Source: Macrophomina tecta | Lineage: Eukaryota > Ascomycota > Dothideomycetes > Botryosphaeriales > Botryosphaeriaceae | Length of the DNA stretch: 64,000 bases | Direction of reading: 5' to 3' | Assembly (NCBI GenBank): GCA_024180945.1 | Contig: JAKSGN010000037.1 | Location: forward strand, 1,741,501-1,805,500 | In this document: piece after piece, positions 54,826 through 64,000 of the stretch | How the letters are laid out: every line of letters starts with the position of its first letter | How positions within the stretch are numbered: the first letter of the stretch is position 1 | Notes under the pieces: generated by a model | What the model was told of the DNA's origin: nothing | What the model saw: the letters and a program-made list of their open reading frames with translations, nothing else | The model's database searches: none | Made by a program: the position numbers and the translations under genes

Positions 54826-57800
54826 AAGTATTTTAGTAAAATAGCGTGGCGTGGGCTAAGGGGCGTAGCAAAATAAAGGGGATAAAGGTAGTAAAGTTAA
54901 CGTTAGTAAAGTAGTAAAATACTACTAGAGTAAGGAGCGGCGCGTATCTATATATTTATTCTTTCGTCGAAGATAGTCCTAGGATCTATTTACGCGTAGA
55001 AATCCGTGTTTGTTCGAGGTAGTCTAGGGTAGGTTCTAGGCTATATTCGGTATTTAGAAGAAGGTTTAGGCTAGGGTTTTTAGTTCCTAGTTTTTTCTTA
55101 AGCTCCTGTCGTTCCGAGTCGTAGTAGAGGCATTCGAGAAGAAGGTGTTTAGGGGTTTATTTCGCGTTATTCGAGTAGGGGCATCTATCCGTTTCGCTCC
55201 GGTTAAACCTATAAAGGTAGGATCTAAAGTATCCGTGTCCTATCTTTAGCTAGTATAAGGCGCTAATCGTATTTCTCTTTTTAGGAAGGGCGTAGATCTT
55301 TTTTCTTATTTTTTAACGGTATTAGCGTAGATAATCGGTTTTAGAGCTTTTCTCTTAGCTTTTCGTAGCTTCTAAATGCCATTTCTGTATAAGCGGTATT
55401 TTATTAAGTATTCCGTAGAATGCTAGGCTAGTTTCGCTTATATTAGGAGTAGTTTTAGTTATCTTTTTAGCTAGATAGTTGGCTCGTTCGTTTCTGTAGA
55501 TTTTTAGGTGTCCTGGAACCCATTGGAGAATTACTAAATTACCCCTTTCGAGTAGGATTTTGCTGGCGTTTATAGCCCTTATAACGTAGCCTTGTTCTAG
55601 GTTTTTCGAAGGGGTTTTAAGCCGGTAGAGAGCGGCCTGGTTATCCGCATAGACTCTAATCTTTTAGAACGCGTAATCGTTTTATACGGCTAGTTCGAGG
55701 GCTTGGGTAATAGCCTCGAGTTCGCCGTTATATATAAGGTTACTAGGGCCGATATTATCTATCTTTTCTAGAACGCGGTTATTTATTTCGGCTTATTTTT
55801 CTTCTATACTTATACCTACGTCTATTCCTTTTCCTTGCGGATTAGAGCTAGCGTCGGTATAGATAAGTATATTATTATTCTCTAGGGTACGTAGTTCTTA
55901 CTTATAGCGTTCGGCCTCTTCTCCTTTAGATAGCTTTAATATTTTAACCGAGTAGGGCGTTCCTAGGTTCTATAGAGTAAAGTAGAAGGGTTTTACCGTT
56001 TCTAGGTTATTAGGCCTAGTACTAAGTATATTCCTTATATTTCGAAGCTAGTAGGATTGCGTAGGGGCGTCGTTTTCGGGTTTAAATATAAGCTGTTAAA
56101 CGGGGTGTTTAGGTCCTAGGCGAAGTACTCTAAGGGCGTATTTTCGAACGTTTTCGTCTAGGCGGAGGTACGTAGGTGGAAGGCGGGCTTCTATTTCTAG
56201 GGGGGTAACTAGTGCGGTTCTAAACGTTTCTAGTATTTTACGTAGGGCTAGGTTTTATAATATTCTCGTTTGGCGTTTAACCGACGCTTAGTTTTTCTAG
56301 TATAATTGGCTCCCGTAGTCGGCGATAGAGGTAACGCACGCTATATAAAGTTGCCGTATAGCGTAGGGGCTAAGTCCTCGTTCGGTATTAGCTAGTCGGG
56401 AGAGTCTATAAAAGGCAAAACGGGCTTAGCTTATTCTTATAGAGACGTAGCTTTTATAAGTAAGTAGGGAATCGAAGAATACTTCTAGATATTAAACTAG
56501 TTTCTTTGGTTTTACTACGTCCCCGTTAGGAAGTATAAGGGGTAGAGTCCGGGCCTCTTTTTCTTTAGAAAAGTATATAATTTCGGTCTTTTCTAGGTCG
56601 AATTAAATAGTATTTTCTTTACCTAAGCTATAGAGCTTTATAACTTCGCGTTTTAGTATCTTAACGTTCTTTTTCTAGCTCATAGAGCTAACCGTAAGAA
56701 ATAAATTATCGATATAAGAGCGGAAATTAACTATATTTAACTAAAATAGCTCTTAGATATATATTAGAAATAGTATAGGCGAAGTAGAGCTTTCTTACGG
56801 TATATCTATTTCGATTTTACTAAATTCCTCTACTTCTCCGTTAAAGCTTAGGCGTAGGATCCGGGAGTTTATAAAGAATCTAACCCAGGCTAGTAGATTA
56901 AGGGGTAATTCTAGCCGGGCTATTATTTTTAAGAGTTAGTCTTAGGCGACGTGGTCGAATACCTCCTTTACGTCTAGAAAAAGCGTAGACGTTTTAAGCT
57001 TTACGGCTCGGTTTTCTTCTATTTCGGTAGCTAGAAGAAAGCACGCGTCGATAGCTAATTTTTATAATCTACCCCCTATTTAGCTTAGGTGGAGGAGATT
57101 AGTAGTTTTAGCTAGATAGCTTAGTCGTTTAGCTATAATCCGTTCTATTATTTTATCTAAGTAATTTAAAAGAGCTATAACCCGATAGGCTTTAGAAGCG
57201 TGCTCATTCGGTTTATTAGGTTTCTTTAGAATTACGCCGGTAGCTTATTTCTAGTACGTAGGGTGGTAACCGTACTAGATTAGTAAGCTATATACCTTAT
57301 AAAAGGCCTCCGGATGGGCGTTATATACGTAGGTAATTATCTCGTGCATAATCTAGTCCGGCCTAGGTATAGTAGCTTTTATTTTCTTAGTGTAGGTATT
57401 CTGGAGCTCCGTTCGGTCTAGAGAGGGCTATTTTTACCTATTACTAGGGGTATAGGCGTTCTAGTTAAACGGGGCTACTTTAGAAGGCGTAGGAAATAGA
57501 GTTTCTTTTAGTGCGTAGTACTTTTCTTTAAAATCTTCGTGTAGGGAGCCGTCTTTAGATCTAATAGCCAGTATTTATTTAGTTATCTAGTATTTAGTAT
57601 AAGATATTACCTTAAAGATATTTATAGGGGTTTCGTTAGCTAGAAACTCGTTCTAATACGTCCGTTTAGCGTGTTTTATAGCCTAGAAGTAGGTATTTCG
57701 GGCGATTAGGTAGTTTTTTCTTCTATTAGGCTCTAGGAGCTCTTTTAGAAGCCGTATTTTAGTTTTTAGGTCTTCTCGGAGTTTTAGTAATTTATCGTTC

Positions 57801-60612
57801 TACTACGGTTTTGCGTTTGCCTTTAGAATAGCTTTTAGGATAGCTCTATCTATAGCGTTACTAATAGCGGTAGTAAGGGATTAGCTAAGGTCTTCTAGTA
57901 GTAGTATTTTACTATTAGGTTCTCTTAGTACCTCTCGCGTAATTAAATTATCGAGTTCCTAGAGTCCTGTCTCTAGGCGTTTTAGGGATTCGTTAATTTC
58001 GATTCGAAATAGGGCTTTAAATTAGTCCTAGTTTCTTTTTTAGTAATATACCGTTCTTAGGGTTTCGGTGGATTCGGCTCGTTTAGCCGGATACTAAAGA
58101 GGATAGGAAAGTAATCGGATTCTATACTAGATAGAATTTACTAGTCCTCTATAGCATTTATTAGACTAGGCGTAGCGAGGGTTAGATCTATAATAGTAGG
58201 CCTATTTAGGTTCGGGCGGTAGAACGTGCCCTATCCTATATTATTTACTAGACTTAGGTTATTGTTTTCTATCTACTCGATTAGCCTAGGCGCTCCGGAT
58301 AACGTAGGGGATTCGGGGTCCCACTACGGGTAGTATTAGTTAAAATCGCTAGCTATAACCGTAGGGGTAGTTATAGAATTATACTAAAGTATCCTCTTAA
58401 GCGTATATAGCTAGGATTCGTGGTTTTAGGCCTTTTAGTTATATAGGTTAAGGATTTAGAATTGGGTGCGTCCTTATCTTATATTTAGTACTATTAGGTC
58501 GGGCGAGGGATAGGCCGTTTTAGCGTAGTTTATTTTAAAGCTACGTAGGTGCCTTACGATATAAACGAGCGTTCGTGGCCGTTCTAAAGGAGAGTAAACT
58601 AGTAGAATTATCGTAAACGAGGAGTGGTTAACTAAGCGGACCTCTTAGGGGTTATTTATAAGCTATAGTTCTTATATAAGAATTAGGCCTATTTCGAGTT
58701 CTATAGCGAGCTAGAGTAGGCTTTCGGTAGCCTAGGCGCTTCGATTTAGGTTAGCTTATAAAACTCTTAATTTACCTATTTAGAGGTGGGGTGTTTAGTT
58801 AGTTTCCGGGTAGTATAGGCACCGGGTGCCTTTCTTAGCCGTATAGACCGTGTAGGTATATTAGTACTACGGCGTAGGGTGGGCTTTTAGGTAAATACTA
58901 TACTATAGCGTAGATTTATATACGTCCGTTTGGTGCCTAGCGCTTAGGTAGTTTAAGCACTTTTCGTTTCTAGTACTCGGGCGGAGTTTTTCGGCCTTAT
59001 AGCTAACGCCGTAGATATAAAGTCGCTTATTAATAGCTCTTTTTTGTTTCTTAAGCGTTTTAAAAGCGGCTATAACGGAGCCGGCGTTTTGGTTTTCTCT
59101 TCGGTCTTTAGGGGTAATCCAGTAGGGGTTACCTACTACGGTAAGGTTTAGATTAAAGGTCGTAATCTCGTTCTTAATAAGGCTTGAGATATCGAGGTCT
59201 AGCGTCTCCCGTGTAGGAACGCCGTAGATAACTACCTTATACTAGGTCTCGTTTACGCGTAGAGTAGCTTGTGGAATAACTCGTTTAATAACCGCCTTAT
59301 TCTCGAGAAAAAAGGCCGCGTTATAGTCCTCGGTTCCCGTAATAACGATATTACTATTAAGGAAGAGTCGGATATCTTAGACTACGGGCTTAGTTTTAAA
59401 CCCTGCGTTTTCGAATGCGCGGTTTAGGCGGTTACGGAGGTTAAGGGGCTGGATTACGTCCTTAGGGCCGGAGTAGGAAACCGTAATTTGCCTATCTTTT
59501 ACCGGGGTTATAGTGGGCTTAGGGGTGGTTTTCTTCTTTTTAGGAAGGATAAACCCATCGTTTTCGGGGGTAGTAGCGGTAATTTTAGCGTAGGATATCG
59601 TTTGGCTTGTATTTAGAGCGTTTTGGGGGACCGTTAGTTGACTCGGGATATTAGTAATATTCTGTTAGGGTGGAATTACTATATTCTTTGCCTTGTTTCC
59701 GAGCGAGCGGGTAACGTTTTCGAGAGAGCGGATCTGGGTAGCGAGAATCGACTTAGAAAAGTCGATTTTTCCTTTATCGGTATATTCCTAAAATACCCTA
59801 ATAAGGTCTAGGATATTACGGTTTTGTTAGCGGTCTTCTTCGAGGTTTGCGGCTTTAAGGAGGTAGTCTAGTGCTACGTCTAGGTATTTCTTAGGGGTCG
59901 TAGGGGTATTCGAATTAAACCGAAGTCGTTTTTCACTGTAGGAGCTTCTAAAAGCGAACCTAGATTCGCTAATAGGTACCGTGCGCTGCGTCGTAGGAGT
60001 TTCCGGGCCTCGTTTACGGGTAGTAGGAATAGTAAATGGGTTTTCGTCTTCTATTTCGATTTCCGTGGAGATTCCAGTGCCAGGGGTGTTAATAACGGTC
60101 GGGGTAGGCGGGATAGGGGGTCGAGGGGTGGCTAGAAGCTCGTCCGGGGAGCCGGGGGGGTCCGGGGGGGGAGGGGAGGCGGTATATTCATGCTTATATA
60201 GCTCGAGGTTGTTGGAATAAGGTTTCGCTTATTTAGGCGAAGTGGGGCTTTTAAGAATTTTTCAAAGCTCGGACCAGGTGGAAAGGGGAAGAAGAAGCGC
60301 TTTCGCCTTAGATTTAGATACGTAAACGCGCTCTAAATCTAGTGCAAATTAGCACGGGGGTGCGCGTAGGTGTCTTCCAGCCGTGGCTTAAATTTAGCTC
60401 GTTTTAGAGTCGTTTTGGGGTCGTAGTAGGGGTGCGGAGGTTAAGGGAGGCGGTTCGGCCTAACGAGGCCTCTTTTCTACGTAATAACGCAGCAGCGCGT
60501 ATAGCTACGAAGCTAAGATTTAGGAATCTAGCTAAGGAAATTAAGGGCTTTCGATAGATACCGGTCTTGGCGCTTTTTCTCGAGGTCGAATTCGGAGGTT
60601 GAGTATGTATAC
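54720..60612 (-). mobile_element. Tad1-type LINE, nearly full length, RIP-mutated
   Basis: Read right to left: the 5' region starts near 60612. ORF1 (about 59950-58750) is Gag-like, with a zinc-knuckle relic where Cys codons became Tyr (KCLNYLSARH near 58940). An apurinic-endonuclease region follows (about 58700-57900), then reverse transcriptase with ASPILFLIYI-like text and SYIDNLFLTV (YIDD with Asp to Asn) at 56670-56800. RNase H follows at 55400-55540 (WVPGHLKIYRNERANYLAKK). The 3' tail lies at about 54720-54625. Stops and Asn/Tyr replacements throughout fit RIP. The domain order and RNase H place it in the Tad1-like group of fungal LINEs. Confidence 0.8.
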
Positions 60613-61390
60613 GCAGCGTCGATTGAGAGAAAATTTCGAAAATTTGTAATTGCTGTAGCGCATGTCGCATCTGGAGCAATAAATGCGTGTCTAATAATTA
60701 TTATATTACTAAAATACTTCGTTTATTACTTACTGAAAGGCCCTACTATCCAAATCTCGCGAAAATTGCGTTAATCCACCTCTATTTTCATGGTTTCGCT
60801 AAATTTCAGCAAGATAGGGCTTTTTAGTAAATTTCTAATTAATAGGATTTATCTATTTATTAATATCTTTTAGTAACTTACTTGAATTCGACGAATTATT
60901 TGTAAATTATCGCCAAAAACATCGCGCTTTATACTATCCCGTATACGCCACGCTTGCTGGTAGTTAATTTGGACTCCGTAGTTAATTCTCTTAAATATAC
61001 GTATTAGATTTAGACGTATTTTAGGCTCCTCCTCAACCGTATTACGCTACTAACTTAATAAATAACGGATTGAGTGATTATATCGCCATTTTTGGTGCCG
61101 TTCCGCGTTATTACAGGTGTGAAACACGAGTTTCTTAACCTAGAATTAATCTTAAGTAATTTAGTAAATTAATAATCTTTAGGAAACGGAAAGCAGAGTA
61201 GAAAACAGGCGGATTAAAAATAAAATAGTACTATACCTTTTTTTTACTAATAAATAGGTGGAACTCGCAGTTATCTAAGCAGTACTAATAAGTTACCTAC
61301 TTATTTAATCGTAGAGCACGTCGCGTAGACTCTCCTTGATTAATAAGCCACTTGCGCGCTACTGCTCGTGCTTCTTCCATAGAAGAAAAG
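60613..61390 (-). mobile_element. Probable Mutator-like (MULE) transposase remnant
   Basis: ATG 61383 opens MEEARAVARKWLINQGES on the minus strand. Further on (about 61060-60880) it reads INYGVQINYQQAWRIRDSI and DVFGDN, like the 'gv.isy.qawrar' segment of MULE-type transposases. Stops interrupt it, and the catalytic core is missing because the LINE 5' end lies at 60612. The assignment rests on one motif. Confidence 0.35.
60735..60827. repeat. Short inverted repeat, MITE-like, about 93 bp
   Basis: Imperfect arms AAAGGCCCTACTATC and its complement AAGATAGGGCTTTTT enclose about 60 bp that is less AT-rich than its surroundings. Confidence 0.45.
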
Positions 61391-62399
61391 ATAGAACTAA
61401 CTTAAAAAGAGAGGATTTTAGTTATTTTTCCCGCTAATTTTCGAAACTAATATATAGGGGATTACATAGTAATATTATTTACGCGATTTTTCTCTATAAC
61501 GTAATTTTATTGCGCGATTAATTTAATTAGTGTAGTTTCTTATCTTTATTATATACTTTTATCTTTTATATTACTAAATAGTTCTTACTTAGGTTATCTA
61601 TAAACGCTTAGAAAAAACGAAAATTCTAAACCTTTATATCTTTTTTACTCCTTACCCGATTATAATTAAACTTATAATATACGTTATTTACTATACTAAA
61701 AAGCTAATATAAAAGTTTTATAATAATCGATAAAGAAATCGGTGCGCAACTTAGGAAACCTAATATATAGGTAAATAAGTAAATTATTATTTACTAAAAT
61801 AGTATTAATTTCGAAATAATTACCGAGATACTAGGTTTTTATATTAATATATAGCAGCTTTTTATATAGATTACTATAATATTATAACCTAATATCTCGG
61901 TAATTTTTTTGCTATCTTAGTAATTATTTTTAAAAAATATAATATGTTAGTAATTTACCGCTTTTATAAGGTATATAGCTTACTAATCTAGTATAAATAT
62001 TATTTTATATACTAAAAGTAAGCTACTAGTTTAATTCTAAGAAAATCTAATAAAATAAATAAGTATATTTTTAAAATCTATTAGATTATAGCTCTTCTAA
62101 ATTACTTATATTAAAAAAACAAAATAAATTATAGCTAAATAACTAAGCTATTTAGTTAAAACTACTAATCTTCTCTATCTAAGCTAAATATAAAATAGAT
62201 TATAAAAATTAGCTATTAATATTTACTTTCTTCTAGCTATTAAAGTAGAAAAAAACTAAGCTATAAAGCTTAAAATATATATATTTTTTTTAAATATAAA
62301 ATAAATATTTAATTATATTACCTAAGACTAACTTCTAAAAATAATAGTCTAACTATAATTATTTCTTAATTTACTAGCCTAGATTAGATTCTTTATAAA
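61391..62399. other. RIP-type AT-rich region
   Basis: About 1 kb with no recognisable coding relic. It includes the short inverted repeat at 61818-61905. Confidence 0.45.
61818..61905. repeat. Short inverted repeat with 20-bp arms
   Basis: AATTACCGAGATACTAGGTT and its near-complement AACCTAATATCTCGGTAATT flank about 48 bp. It could be a MITE, a solo terminal-repeat pair or a hairpin. Confidence 0.55.
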
Positions 62400-63300
62400 C
62401 TTCTATACTCTATACCTAAACTTTAATAGAGAAGTAAAGAAATTTAGTAAAATTAAAATAAATATATTATAAAATAGTTCTACTTCGCTTATACTATTTC
62501 TAATATATATCTAAGAATTATTCTAGTTAAATATAGTTAACTTTTACTTTTATATTAATAATCTATTTCTTATAGTTAGCTCTATAAGCTAAAAAAAGAA
62601 TACTAAAATACTAAAATATAAAGTTATAAAACTTTATAGCTTAGATAAAAACTATAATTATATACTTTTTTAAAGAAAAAGAGACCTAGACTCTTTATAA
62701 AAATAAGCTAAGTTTATTTTATCTTTTATAGACTCTTTTAACTAGCTAATATTAAATAAGAACTTAGTCTCTATACTATATAATAACTTTATATAGTATA
62801 TATTATTTTTATTACTAACTATAAGAGCTAACTATACTAGAAAAACTAAGTCTTAGTTAAATACTAAATAAAAATACTTTAAAACCTAGCCCTATATAAA
62901 ATACTAGAAATATTTAGAACTATACTAGTTACTTTTTTAAAATAGAAGCTATTCTTCTATCTATATATCTTTACCTAGATAAAAATATTTAAAATATACT
63001 ATCTAGTAGCTTATATTTAAACCTAAAAATAATATTTTTATATAACTCTACTAGCTTTAAAATATAAGAAATATACTTAGTATAAGACTTAAAAATTTAA
63101 AAATAATTAAATTTCTTTACTTTACTCTATAGAATCTAAGAATACCCTACTTAGTTAAAATATTAAAGATATTTAAAAAAGAAGAGGCTAAGTACTATAA
63201 GTAAAAATTATATATTCTAGAGAATAATACTATATATATTTATACTAATACTAGCTCTAATCTATAAGAAAAAGAAATAAGTATAAATATAAGTATAAAA
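62400..63300 (+). mobile_element. Second Tad1-like LINE fragment, plus orientation, heavily RIP-mutated
   Basis: 62466-62600 is a diverged reverse complement of the RT segment at 56670-56800. It reads ILFLIYI, LNIVNFYFYINNLFLIV and SSIS, with the YIDD motif now YINN. The similarity continues to about 63300 at lower quality. It has far more C-to-T changes than the main LINE copy. Confidence 0.6.
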
Positions 63301-64000
63301 GAAAAATAAGCTAAAATAACTATACTAGAATCCGCTTTCTAAATAGATTAAGGCCTTATAGAACTTTAGAAATAAGATATATAAAAGTAGTTTATTTTAT
63401 TACCTCGAATATTTTTCAGCGGCGGCTATTTATTTACGCTATACTATCTTTCTTTTCTAGGCAGCTCGAGGCCGCTATTATTTTAGAGAAGAATCTTCTC
63501 TTTACTAACTATCGTATTCTAATATCTAGGTGGGTGAATTTTAATAGATTATAATCTATTATAGCCCTTAGATGTAGAAAGTTAATTAGAGAGAAAACGA
63601 AAGCTAGAAAAATAAAAGAAAAGAAAAGAAAAGAAAAATAAACTCTTTATATTACTTTTTTTATCTATTATCTTCTTCTAAAGCATTGTAACTCGAAAAT
63701 TAAAAGAAAAAGGACTTTTTTTTTTTTTTTTTTTTTTAGTAAACCCTAGACCTTCGTATCGCTATACTAGAATATAGAGGGTGCTAATAAGAAAGAAAAG
63801 ACAAAGAGAATACTTTATAGTAGGGCAGGAATTTCCTTCTTCTAAATTAGTAGTTTAATTATTATACTTAGAATAGGTTTTCCCCTTAGAAAAAGAGGGA
63901 ATAGTTGCTAGTAACTAGCGATTTTACTTTAAGTTCATTATTAGAGATCGAGATAATTTTATCTAGCTTAGCTTTCTTTAGTATCTTCTAGGATAAATAA
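63301..64000. other. AT-rich sequence to the window end, unassigned
   Basis: Less extreme composition from about 63390 on, with GAAAAG-type purine runs (63600-63650) and a T21 run at 63715-63735. No coding or terminal-repeat signal recognised. Confidence 0.4.

Overview
The window is nuclear DNA of a filamentous ascomycete (Pezizomycotina). The evidence is the short (about 45-70 nt) GT..AG introns with CTAAC-like branch sites, fungal-only families (UstYa/DUF3328, PD-(D/E)XK_12-like, ABCC multidrug pumps), fungal transposons (Fot1/pogo, Tad1-type LINE, gypsy, hAT), and AT-rich blocks full of TA dinucleotides and stop codons, as left by repeat-induced point mutation (RIP). GC-rich gene islands alternate with these RIP blocks. 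I see no rRNA, tRNA, CRISPR array or telomere.

Layout: 1-1181 decayed pogo element; 1.8-3.2 kb PD-(D/E)XK-like gene; 4.1-7.5 kb hAT remnant followed by the 3' half of a LINE; 8.6-12.8 kb ABC-F ATPase gene (minus) diverging from a glycosyltransferase gene (plus), then a tiny secreted-peptide gene; 13.2-15.7 kb two divergent UstYa-like genes; 15.7-29.0 kb a 13.3-kb nested retrotransposon block; 29.1-37.9 kb prolyl-4-hydroxylase, a broken MFS transporter and an intact ABCC transporter; 40.2-49.4 kb an unusual set of four genes sharing a short Cys/His module plus a membrane protein; 49.4-52.1 kb gene-poor; 52.1-64.0 kb RIP block with a deleted pogo copy, a nearly complete Tad1-like LINE, a probable Mutator relic and a second LINE piece.

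The most informative observation is that the retrotransposon block sits inside the last exon of the second UstYa gene. The gene resumes in frame at 28976, immediately after a 5-bp target duplication (GCATC at 15703-15707 and 28971-28975). Removing the block restores one compact locus: signal-peptide micro-gene, UstYa pair, prolyl-4-hydroxylase (5 bp tail to tail with UstYa), MFS and ABCC transporters. This looks like a decayed RiPP-type or similar secondary-metabolite cluster. The first UstYa, the MFS gene and the ABC-F gene each carry in-frame stops that a single C-to-T change can explain, mostly at CpA, the RIP context.

The second point of interest is the 40-49 kb island. Four otherwise dissimilar, low-complexity proteins carry one or two copies of a C-x(8-10)-C-x(n)-C-x2-H module with a conserved G-x-x-C core. 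I do not recognise this as a described system.
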